Assembly: GCA_029934695.1 (NCBI GenBank)
Contig: JAOZLU010000215.1
Location: forward strand, 1-10,304
Reading direction: 5' to 3'
Source of the DNA: Desulfobacterales bacterium
GTDB taxonomy: Bacteria; Desulfobacterota; Desulfobacteria; Desulfobacterales; 4be13
DNA length: 10,304 nucleotides
Below are positions 1 to 6,412 of the stretch, one piece after another. The notes below the pieces were generated by a model. That model ran no database searches. It was given only the letters and a program-made list of their open reading frames with translations, and had not been told where the DNA came from. The position numbers and the translations under genes were made by a program. Position 1 is the first letter of the stretch; each line of letters starts with the position of its first letter.

Positions 1-160
1 CTGATTATAACGGATTCAGGGGAGGCTCCCGCACCTGCCCTCAGACAGATCCGGCCGAACGTGCAGGTCTGAGCTTTGTGCCCCGGGTTCAAGCTTTGTG
101 CCCCTCTGTGCCCCCTTTTGTGTCCTCTGTGGTTAAAAAGGTGCGACGCAGGGCTGATTT
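1..160 (+). repeat. Partial copy of TIR element (left part only)
   Basis: This stretch matches 9412-9572 with about 14 differences by eye (roughly 91% identity). It begins at base 1 with the same terminal sequence CTGATTATAACG. The match stops at 160, before the right-hand inverted repeat present in the complete copy, so this copy is truncated on its right side and abuts unique coding sequence. It carries the widespread motif that reads, on the minus strand, as 'AACCACAGAGGACACA'. The element supplies the last 23 codons of the small ORF at 89-325. The exact coincidence of the window start with the repeat terminus suggests an assembly break at a repeat. Confidence 0.8.
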
Positions 161-325
161 ATTTGAGCCGATAATGACCTGCCGCTCTGCCTCCCTGAGC
201 CCCACAGTCAGGAAATCACTAGGGCTGACAGAGTTCAGGGGAATATCCCATTTCAGAGGGTGAGACAGGTTCAGAAGCGTCATTGCTTTTGTGATATCAT
301 AATTGCTGAAGGTTTCTTTTTCCAT
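89..325 (-). CDS. Small hypothetical protein, C-terminus encoded by a repeat
   Basis: A 78-codon ORF starts at ATG 325, 16 bp after the stop of the GT4 gene, with a ribosome binding site AAAGGTG about 5 bases upstream, so it is probably the last gene of the minus-strand transcript. Residues 1-55 are unique sequence; I do not recognise a family. They include a hydrophobic/aromatic stretch (LLNLSHPLKWDIPL) and a charged segment (LREAERQ). Residues 56-78 (KSALRRTFLTTEDTKGG... to the stop) are encoded by the repeat at 1-160. The simplest reading is a longer gene cut off by the repeat, with a chance stop inside it; a genuinely short protein extended by the repeat is the alternative. No signal peptide or membrane segment is evident. 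Confidence 0.5.
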   Translation of the reverse strand: MEKETFSNYDITKAMTLLNLSHPLKWDIPLNSVSPSDFLTVGLREAERQVIIGSNKSALRRTFLTTEDTKGGTEGHKA

Positions 326-341
326 GTTTTCACCTTTATTC

Positions 342-2027
342 TTAGGTTTGTTGCAAAATCAGAGTGAATCTGCAATCCCCCGTCTCACCTTCACCCCTGC
401 AATAATAAGGAATATTTCTTACGTTCTCATTGAAGGCATCCCATGAATGCCTCAGAATAAGCAGTTCATGGGCATTGTTCACCACAGCTTCAAGCTTTGA
501 AGGATTGTCATATATCTTTTCCAGGCAATTCAGATACGCATTTATATTATCATACGGATCAATCAGAAAACCCGTTTCCCCATGACAAATAAGCTCACTT
601 ATGCCGCCCACATCTGACGCTACAACAGGCAAACCCAGAGAAATTGCTTCCAACAACACATTCGGCAGGCCATCCCACTGCGAAGTGTATAAGAACAAAT
701 CATACTGTTCCGCCGGCAGAGACGACAGTCCGTCAAAGCTTCCGTGATAAGTCATATTTTCCAGTTCTGAAAATATGTTTGTATAAACATCCGTATCAAG
801 AACGGGTGAGCCATAGACATGAAATCTGAACGACAAATTTTTGCATTTTTTTGCGATTTCAATCAGGATATCCGGCCGTTTCTGTCTGTCCAGTCTTCCG
901 GCCCACAGTATGTCGAAATATTCTTTATTCAGACCACCTGTCTCGGTTATCTCCTTTTTCCCGGGCTGAAGCGGGTACTGCTTTGAAATAGCGGGCGCAG
1001 GATGATAGTGGACAAACATTTTCTTCGCGTCAAACGCGCAGATTTCCTCTAATTTCTTCAAGTGTGCGAGGTTATCCGTGAATATGGCTTCCAGATAATC
1101 AAAGCATTTTGGCACATACATAACAGGATACCCTGCATACCTTCCTTCTTCTGTCATATCAATGCAGAAAAGGGAGACATACAATTTCGAGATGCTTTCC
1201 AGAGCACCGCCGTACTTGACAAAAACCCGGTAACAAAGGTCTGAATTCACATTATGAATGACCTGCGGTGCCATCTGCAACAGGAGTCTGATGAGCAGTT
1301 TCTCCTGTTCTTCACCGGACAGATATGCGTACATTTTACCAAATTCGATGAACCGGGTCTTTTCAGGAAGTCTCTCTTTCCACGGAGAATCAATATCTGT
1401 GGTGGAGATCACGACAATGTTGTCCGCCAGCCTCTGGATGGTCAGCGACTGAATGTAGTTGATGGCCTCGAGATCCGATCCCCCTTTGAGCAGCCAGGGA
1501 ACCAGGAACACATGACTGACATTATCTCCGTAAAGCCTGCAAAGCTCCAAGTAAGGCTCGACAATACGGGATGTCGGCACATGATAAAAGGGGACGTTCT
1601 CAATGAGATGCTTTTCAGGAAAAAGCCTGGGTTCGATTTCGTGGATCGCCCGCCATTCCTCAATTAACCATGCCGGCAGCCTGGGTTCGGGTTCAGTAAC
1701 GCTCTTCTGGACAATCTCAGGCTGAGTATCTTCTGTCTCCGAAACAGGCTCAGGGATTTCACAGGGAGTCTCCGGAACAACTTCAGGGATGGGTTCAAAG
1801 GCGGTCTCCGGGAGATTTTCAGGAATTACATGGGGATGAATTTCCGGCGGTCTGATCAGTTCTCTGACAGCCTCCCGTAAAGCAATTGCAAAGTTGTAGA
1901 TTCTCGGATGCAGATGCACTATCGGTCTGAAAATGACCTTTAAAGCTTTGTAAAAGTAGCGGGCAAAAATATAAATCACACTGAACAGATAGTGCAGATT
2001 TTTTCTGACGGTCTGATTCTGAATCAT
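342..2027 (-). CDS. GT4-type glycosyltransferase with long N-terminal extension
   Basis: A 561-residue protein predicted to transfer a sugar from a nucleotide-sugar donor during glycan synthesis. The C-terminal half (about 370-535) is a classic Glycos_transf_1 (GT4, GT-B fold) donor domain: 'ILWAGRLDRQKRPDILIE' at about 373-390, and the acid-x7-acid motif as D452...E460 in WDGLPNVLLEAI, followed by GLPVVASDVGGISELI and GETGFLID. Residues 170-345 form the acceptor-side Rossmann half, with the WLLKGGSDLEAI loop. Residues 10-58 hold a hydrophobic/basic segment (YLFSVIYIFARYFYKALKVIF) that could bind the membrane, then a Pro/Glu-rich linker at about 60-118. The start at 2027 is supported by GGAG six bases upstream. 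The first acid of the motif is Asp rather than the usual Glu. It is separated from the upstream ATPase gene by about 600 bp of repeats, so it may have its own promoter. Acceptor and sugar are unknown. Confidence 0.9.
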   Translation of the reverse strand: MIQNQTVRKNLHYLFSVIYIFARYFYKALKVIFRPIVHLHPRIYNFAIALREAVRELIRPPEIHPHVIPENLPETAFEPIPEVVPETPCEIPEPVSETEDTQPEIVQKSVTEPEPRLPAWLIEEWRAIHEIEPRLFPEKHLIENVPFYHVPTSRIVEPYLELCRLYGDNVSHVFLVPWLLKGGSDLEAINYIQSLTIQRLADNIVVISTTDIDSPWKERLPEKTRFIEFGKMYAYLSGEEQEKLLIRLLLQMAPQVIHNVNSDLCYRVFVKYGGALESISKLYVSLFCIDMTEEGRYAGYPVMYVPKCFDYLEAIFTDNLAHLKKLEEICAFDAKKMFVHYHPAPAISKQYPLQPGKKEITETGGLNKEYFDILWAGRLDRQKRPDILIEIAKKCKNLSFRFHVYGSPVLDTDVYTNIFSELENMTYHGSFDGLSSLPAEQYDLFLYTSQWDGLPNVLLEAISLGLPVVASDVGGISELICHGETGFLIDPYDNINAYLNCLEKIYDNPSKLEAVVNNAHELLILRHSWDAFNENVRNIPYYCRGEGETGDCRFTLILQQT

Positions 2028-2054
2028 TTGATCTCCGTTAATGTTATAATGTTT

Positions 2055-2235
2055 CTGATTCTAACGGATTTTGTGGTCGTATATGATTTCAGACAGTCAC
2101 GATCCTGAAAGCCAGTCTGAAGGACAACCTTCACAAACCGCGGACAGACGCTGATGAGCCTGTAGGCCGTCTGCGTTCATCTGCGGTTCACAATTTTCAG
2201 TCCGTATCGGAAACCGCAGAAACCGTTAGAATCAG
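2055..2235. mobile_element. MITE-like element, TIR CTGATTCTAACGG
   Basis: A 181-bp non-coding element has perfect 13-bp terminal inverted repeats: CTGATTCTAACGG at 2055-2067 and its reverse complement at 2223-2235. It is flanked by TAATGTTT (2047-2054) and CAATGTTT (2236-2243), an 8-bp direct duplication with one mismatch, as expected of a target-site duplication. No transposase is encoded, so movement would need one in trans. The interior (2130-2194) carries the 'AACCGC.GA....' motif that occurs again at 2338-2417. The TIRs differ from those at 9412-9600 at one of the first 12 positions (C for A at position 7). It sits 28 bp upstream of the GT4 start codon. Confidence 0.75.
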
Positions 2236-2253
2236 CAATGTTTATATCTGTAG

Positions 2254-2280
2254 GGTGGGTGAAGCGAAGCGAAACCCACC
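2254..2280. repeat. Short palindromic dispersed repeat (GAAGCGAAGC loop)
   Basis: GGTGGGT (2254-2260) and ACCCACC (2274-2280) form a perfect 7-bp stem around a 13-base loop containing two GAAGC direct units. Repeats of this general form recur in many environmental bacterial genomes. A degenerate relative, GATGA...TCATC around AGCGAAAC, lies at 2481-2498. It is non-coding and immediately follows the MITE-like element. Confidence 0.6.
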
Positions 2281-2337
2281 TTCATCCCATAAGTACCCGG
2301 CCAAAAATTTTCCGGGATTTTTCCTGAGAAAACAGCT

Positions 2338-2417
2338 TTCACAAACCGCGGATGAACACGGATGAACGCGGATGAGTCCGGCAGACAGGCCGTCTGCGTT
2401 CATCTGCGGTTCACAAT
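2338..2417. repeat. Second copy of the AACCGC(A/G)GATGAAC repeat, hairpin-forming
   Basis: This segment repeats the core of the element at 2055-2235: both end in the shared stretch that includes GTCTGCGTTCATCTGCGG, and both begin TTCACAAACCGCGGA. Here the core is longer, with an extra GATGAACACGGATGAACGCG stretch. The left arm AACCGCGGATGAACACGG (from 2344) pairs imperfectly with the right arm CTGCGTTCATCTGCGGTT (ending about 2411), giving a stem of about 18-20 bp with transition mismatches. No terminal inverted repeats of the CTGATT type bound this copy. Confidence 0.65.
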
Positions 2418-2622
2418 GAGAAAGTTGTTCCTCATATGCAGATACCTGAAAACATATGGCCAGGTACTTATCATTTGCGGGATGAAGCGAAACTCATCAG
2501 TATCGTTATGACAGGAGTGCAAAGCCAGGATTTGTGCATACGCGCACTACGTTTGGGTTTGCCAATCCGAGCTTCAGAGGTGACAGCTCCTGGTACTGCT
2601 CCCGGAGCAACCCCGGCACAGT
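2418..2622. other. Intergenic region, no convincing gene
   Basis: Between the hairpin repeat and the stop codon of the ATPase gene I see no credible gene. A plus-strand ORF from 2436 runs antisense into the ATPase 3' end, has no ribosome binding site and shows no recognisable domain. The region contains a small palindrome (GATGA 2481-2485, TCATC 2494-2498) and a GC-rich inverted repeat GCTCC/GGAGC near 2586-2608, the latter just downstream of the ATPase stop on its own strand. No T-tract follows it, so it is not a canonical terminator. Confidence 0.5.
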
Positions 2623-4443
2623 TCATCCTTCAAACCCGGTCACAATTTCCCTCTTTTCAAGATAGGATTCAAGCCTGCTTTCAAATCCGTGCCTGCTGAA
2701 AAAAGCCAGTCTGAGTTCCTTGTCGGAAAAGCGGTCATCATGAAGCCGGACAGCTTTTTCCGTGAACTCATCCACGGTTTTTTCGGTAATTTTGTTCAGA
2801 TATCTGGGGAGATAATTCTTGCACTGCACCATAATGACGGACTGTTCTCCTTCCAGAACAACATCAATCTCCTCACCGCTCGGCAGATGATAACCGATTA
2901 TGGGAGTAAACGCCGTGACACTGATTCCCTGTACGATTCCGCCCTTGCCGGCGATAATATTCTGAATAAGCTTCAGCAGCACCTCCAGTTCGTAATAACG
3001 GCCCTTGAGATTGTTGTGTCTGCCCTGCAGCACGTCGAGTTTTTTGCGCAGTTCCTCGGCCTCATCCAGGTCCATCTCCAGTTGTTCGGAACAATCTTTC
3101 AAGTGATCCAGCATGTTGTCATTTTTGAAATAGCTGTCGAACTCTTCAATGGGCAGACCGTACAGATCAGCATGAAGCGTCATCAGAACTTTTTTCAGGG
3201 TCCGGTCGAACACGCCGCCGTATCTGCCTCCCCTATCCTCGATCAGGTCATATTTGTGCAGCAGCTTCAACTCCCTTCGGAGTGTTTCCTCATCCATATT
3301 GAGCGACATGGCCTGCCTGAGCTGACTCGGATAGTACCACTCTCCCTCGTGCCGGCACAGGAAATATGTGATTCTGCGCAGGTTGACGTTGTTGACACCG
3401 TTCATGGCATACGACAGATATTCTTCCCAGTCACTCCTGATACGGCCTTTTTCAACTTCCCATGCCAGGGCTTTGTCCGTGTCGTCAAAAGTGGAAATTT
3501 CAGGCTTGCCCATGTTCGGAGCCAGCAGATCAACGATCCGTCCCGGGACATTGTTGGTTATATGCACAATGTATCCGGCGGTTTCCCTGTCTATATGATA
3601 TCCGAAAAATTTGGCATAATTCAGTGTCATTTCTGTTGACTCGGACTCATCCATCCGCGGTACCAAAATTTCAGTGAACCGCTGCGGCAGATACCGCATC
3701 AGATCATAGGAGACGACCCCCATCAGCGATCCGGTGATGAGCAGGGGGGCCACCCGGCTCTCGGCCGACGACATGTAGGCTTTGCAGGGTTTGTCCTCTA
3801 CTCCGGCATCAGTGTACATGTTCAGGTATTGGAATTCGTCGAGCATCTGCACGACCTGATCCTCCACGCCGACCATGGTGGCAAATCCATCGGGAACCCC
3901 CACCGCCGCGAGAACATACTCATATTGGGGCATTTCCAGTTGGGACATACGCATGCTGTTTTTCAGACGAGCCGTGATTATTTCTTTGTTCGGCACTGAC
4001 AGTGGGGCAATTTTTTCCAGAAGCGTCCCGATGTCCGGTATCCTGGTGTCCGGTTTCACGGCAGTCCGGTTCCAGGTGATGTCGCGGGTGTAATATCCGA
4101 CAACCTGCATATAAAAGCGGATGGTAAAATCAATGTAGAATTCCTGTCCGCTGCGTCTGCCTTCGGTGAACTCATAGTAAAACGGGATCAGCCCTTTCCG
4201 TTCGCTGTACAGAATGTTGTAAAGACGTTCGAGGACAAGGCTTTTTCCGATTTTGCGGCGGCCCAGGAACGCAATGCTGCGGCTTATTTTTTTCCTGATG
4301 CTGCCTGCCCATCTGTAAAGAAAGTCGAGTTCCCCGACCCGGCCGATAAACAGGGCCGGATCACCCACTCGTTCGTTAATAGCAAATTCGATGCCTTCCA
4401 GGTCCCAGTGATGGTTTTCTTTCGGTTTGAGCAATTTTCCCAT
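2623..4443 (-). CDS. AAA/STAND-like ATPase fused to winged helix, coiled coil and PD-(D/E)XK-like nuclease domain
   Basis: A 606-residue cytoplasmic protein. An ATPase of the archaeal ATPase_2 style occupies about 30-330: FIGRVGEL (32-39), Walker A GRRKIGKS (61-68), Walker B QMLDEFQ (199-205, D202 E203) and a sensor-like LLITGS (234-239). A winged-helix segment lies near 353-415 (LRRITYFLCRHEGEW... YPSQLRQAM... LHKYDLIED). A coiled coil runs from about 443 to 482. The C-terminus (480-595) has a restriction-endonuclease-like signature: E485 in GRYYELEVLL, D527 in GEEIDVVL and Q540-C-K542 in MVQCKNYL, a (Q/E)xK variant. These elements suggest ATP-dependent DNA handling or cleavage, perhaps defence, but the role is inference. 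AGGGG lies nine bases before ATG 4443, and 65 bp separate it from the upstream GT2 gene. It appears more GC-rich than the glycosyltransferases, and its function does not fit a glycan cluster. Confidence 0.85.
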   Translation of the reverse strand: MGKLLKPKENHHWDLEGIEFAINERVGDPALFIGRVGELDFLYRWAGSIRKKISRSIAFLGRRKIGKSLVLERLYNILYSERKGLIPFYYEFTEGRRSGQEFYIDFTIRFYMQVVGYYTRDITWNRTAVKPDTRIPDIGTLLEKIAPLSVPNKEIITARLKNSMRMSQLEMPQYEYVLAAVGVPDGFATMVGVEDQVVQMLDEFQYLNMYTDAGVEDKPCKAYMSSAESRVAPLLITGSLMGVVSYDLMRYLPQRFTEILVPRMDESESTEMTLNYAKFFGYHIDRETAGYIVHITNNVPGRIVDLLAPNMGKPEISTFDDTDKALAWEVEKGRIRSDWEEYLSYAMNGVNNVNLRRITYFLCRHEGEWYYPSQLRQAMSLNMDEETLRRELKLLHKYDLIEDRGGRYGGVFDRTLKKVLMTLHADLYGLPIEEFDSYFKNDNMLDHLKDCSEQLEMDLDEAEELRKKLDVLQGRHNNLKGRYYELEVLLKLIQNIIAGKGGIVQGISVTAFTPIIGYHLPSGEEIDVVLEGEQSVIMVQCKNYLPRYLNKITEKTVDEFTEKAVRLHDDRFSDKELRLAFFSRHGFESRLESYLEKREIVTGFEG

Positions 4444-4487
4444 ATTTGTTTCCCCTGATTCAATGTGATTTTTTGTTTTTTCGCACC

Positions 4488-4520
4488 GTGCAAAAAAACC
4501 GCTTCGCTCTATTTTTGCAC
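4488..4520 (-). terminator. Stem-loop across the GT2 stop codon, possible attenuator
   Basis: On the minus strand GTGCAAAAA (4520-4512) can pair with TTTTTGCAC (4496-4488), enclosing the TAG stop of the GT2 gene and a GCGAAGC mini-hairpin. A competing hairpin (4476-4498) pairs a TTTTTT/AAAAAA arm around GCA-CCG-TGC. The A/T-rich stems and runs of T resemble a weak or partial terminator, which might lower readthrough into the ATPase gene. The symmetry is visible, but termination is inferred. Confidence 0.35.
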
Positions 4521-5267
4521 TCCGGAGGAACCCTGCTTTGTCATAGATGCCAATATGTCCGGATCAAAAAGTTTGTTCGGCCTGACGACTCTGTTCGTTT
4601 CAATGGTATGTGCCAATTGCGAGCCTGATCTTTTTTTTCGCAGAAAATGGACAGTGCCCGGGACAGGTCGGTGTTCAATCCCGTCTGCCAGAGTCACACA
4701 ATTGAAATGCCAGTCTTCAAATCCGAATCCCCGGGTCTTCATGGTCGTCTGATACGGATACTTCAGCAATATCTCTCTTTTTACTGTGCAAACTGTATCC
4801 CAGTAGTTGTTTTCAATAAGATTGCCAATATTGCACTCAGGATCGTCAGAAGAGAGTTGTTGAAAAATCATATCTTCAGTTCCGAATACAATATGGTATT
4901 CCGGATGCACAATCACATCTTTTTCGCTTTGTCCGAGATATCTGAACGACTCATATATCCAGTTTTGTCCGAACAGATTATCCGCATCAAGAAGTGTGAT
5001 ATACCTGCCCGAGGATATATTTATCCCGAAATTACGGGTAAGCCCCACATCGCTGAAATCGACTGTTTCAAGAAGAATCTCAGAGTTTTCATATCTGGAA
5101 AAATATTCTCTGGTCGTTTCATCAGGCGTATCCATTATAACAATAATTTCTGTTTTAACATCTCTTTTATCTGCATAATCCGCAGATCGGAATACGCTCA
5201 ACATGGAAGAATGCGCCAGACGCCCTTCATGGTGAGCTGGTATGATCACAGAGACTTCAATATTCAT
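4509..5267 (-). CDS. GT2 family glycosyltransferase
   Basis: A 252-residue GT-A fold glycosyltransferase. From the chosen start it reads MNIEVSVIIPAHHEGRLAHS, the canonical first strand and donor loop of family 2. The metal-binding DxD is D94-A-D96 in TLLDADNLFG, preceded by VGLTRNFGINISSGRYI; E184-D185 in GFGFEDWHFN fits the catalytic-base region, and a basic/His segment (PGTVHFLRKKRSGS) follows. No transmembrane helix is apparent, so it is probably cytoplasmic or peripheral. The frame stays open to 5468, but that would overlap the methyltransferase by 89 bp; ATG 5267 has AGAGGA ten bases upstream and begins right at the domain, so I prefer it. ATG 5342 is a possible alternative, adding 25 residues of low complexity (PIPGSGPGLG). 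It lies 112 bp downstream of the methyltransferase. The donor sugar cannot be deduced. Confidence 0.87.
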   Translation of the reverse strand: MNIEVSVIIPAHHEGRLAHSSMLSVFRSADYADKRDVKTEIIVIMDTPDETTREYFSRYENSEILLETVDFSDVGLTRNFGINISSGRYITLLDADNLFGQNWIYESFRYLGQSEKDVIVHPEYHIVFGTEDMIFQQLSSDDPECNIGNLIENNYWDTVCTVKREILLKYPYQTTMKTRGFGFEDWHFNCVTLADGIEHRPVPGTVHFLRKKRSGSQLAHTIETNRVVRPNKLFDPDILASMTKQGSSGVQK

Positions 5268-5308
5268 TTTTCTATAGTCCTCTGATGTTTTGACATATTT
5301 TCCGAGTC

Positions 5309-5324
5309 CCGGGCCGGAACCCGG
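5309..5324. other. GC-rich hairpin between methyltransferase and GT2
   Basis: CCGGG (5309-5313) and CCCGG (5320-5324) form a five-bp stem with a six-base loop in the 112-bp gap between the methyltransferase stop and the preferred GT2 start. It could be a small transcript-processing or attenuation structure, or simply part of a longer GT2 N-terminus if translation starts at 5342. Confidence 0.25.
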
Positions 5325-5379
5325 AATCGGATTAATCAGCATAAGATGGCGGTTTTCTCGCTTTCTCTGCAAGAGGTTA

Positions 5380-6342
5380 TCAGTTTTTCCTGAGCAGGAT
5401 GACATCCTGATAAAAATGGCCTTCAGGAATGATCTCCTGAATCTCAAAATATCTGCTCCATACATCATTTACATATTCCGCAGTATGAAAAACATTGGCA
5501 CTGTAACAGTTGTCAGTCTGCCACCGGAAGACTGTCTTTCCTGACACCAATTCTGATTTCAGCAGTTCCGGAGAAAAATCAGGATGACCTGATAAAAGCT
5601 CATAAACGGTATCCCCTTCCTTTATTATTGACCAAGTGTGATCCGTATGCGTGGTCAGATATGCAAGTCCGCCCGGTTTCAGTATTCTTCTCAGTTCTGA
5701 TAACCATGCCAGTTCAAAAGTGTCAATATGGCTGAAGACTGAAAACGCATAAATCAGATCAAGGGAATTGTCTTCTAAGGGAAGATGGGGAAGGGAATGG
5801 TTTTGGAAGACGCGAATATTTCCCCCAAAATATTTCAGAATCCATTCCACATGATTGGAATTTATATCTGACGCCCATAATTCCAGTCCCTCTTCGTGGC
5901 AAAAAAATTGCCTGACAACTCTTCCTGACGCGCACCCCATATCATAAACAGCATGTCCCGGTTCAAGAGAATACCCGTGTTTTTTCAGATTTTTTTTTAT
6001 ATTCAGATAATCACCCAGCCCGGAAAGCCAGTATTCAAAATGCCTGTCATCCCCATAACCTTCCCGGTCTTCGGGAGACGGCAGGGGGAATTTATCCTTT
6101 TCGATATACTCATCAATATGCTTTTCCAGATTCAGATCTTCAGGTCTGATATAATACGTCTTGTTTCTGTAATGGGAGACATCCGACAGATTGGCAAATT
6201 TTTTGGGGGGCAGTGTAAGCGATGTTCGGCTTTCCCATAAGGGCTGATCTCTGTTATGACGCTCTTCTGACAGCCGGATAAATCTCTCTTCAATTTTAAG
6301 ATCAATATAATTTTTGATTCGATTTTTGATCGTATTAATCAT
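5380..6342 (-). CDS. Class I SAM-dependent methyltransferase
   Basis: A 320-residue protein predicted to transfer a methyl group from S-adenosylmethionine to a small molecule or glycan. The Rossmann methyltransferase core spans about 125-235: motif I VYDMGCASG (132-140), the acidic residue D159 at the end of strand 2 (LWASDINS), the strand-4 region LDLIYAFSVFSHI (194-206) and the post-motif RRILKPGGLAYLT (218-230). The N-terminal 120 residues are charged, with a long helical start (MINTIKNRIKNYIDLKIEER) and no recognised domain. The C-terminus GHFYQDVILLRKN is a typical final strand. AGAGGAA sits four bases before ATG 6342. It lies between two GT2 genes, 70 bp after one and 112 bp before the other, which argues for methylation of a sugar residue or chain end, although the substrate is not visible in the sequence. 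Confidence 0.87.
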   Translation of the reverse strand: MINTIKNRIKNYIDLKIEERFIRLSEERHNRDQPLWESRTSLTLPPKKFANLSDVSHYRNKTYYIRPEDLNLEKHIDEYIEKDKFPLPSPEDREGYGDDRHFEYWLSGLGDYLNIKKNLKKHGYSLEPGHAVYDMGCASGRVVRQFFCHEEGLELWASDINSNHVEWILKYFGGNIRVFQNHSLPHLPLEDNSLDLIYAFSVFSHIDTFELAWLSELRRILKPGGLAYLTTHTDHTWSIIKEGDTVYELLSGHPDFSPELLKSELVSGKTVFRWQTDNCYSANVFHTAEYVNDVWSRYFEIQEIIPEGHFYQDVILLRKN

Positions 6343-6412
6343 GTTTCCTCTTTATGATGTATTCTGGCTACCGGATTTGTCTGTCCGCCTCAATCTTTCC
6401 CCGGGCCTGTTT

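Noticed and set aside
2436..2699. Plus-strand ORF in the intergenic region
   Set aside because: No ribosome binding site; it runs into the 3' end of the ATPase gene on the other strand and contains palindromic repeat sequence.
2689..3639. Long plus-strand ORF (316 codons) opposite the ATPase gene
   Set aside because: It is wholly antisense to a protein with clear Walker and nuclease motifs, has no convincing ribosome binding site and resembles no domain.
4647..5285. Plus-strand ORF of 212 codons opposite the GT2 gene
   Set aside because: It is antisense to a recognisable glycosyltransferase, and its composition looks like a codon shadow.
5268..5468. Longer N-terminus for the GT2 gene, starting at 5468
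   Set aside because: It would overlap the methyltransferase by 89 bp and adds basic, non-domain residues; ATG 5267 has a ribosome binding site and begins at the domain.
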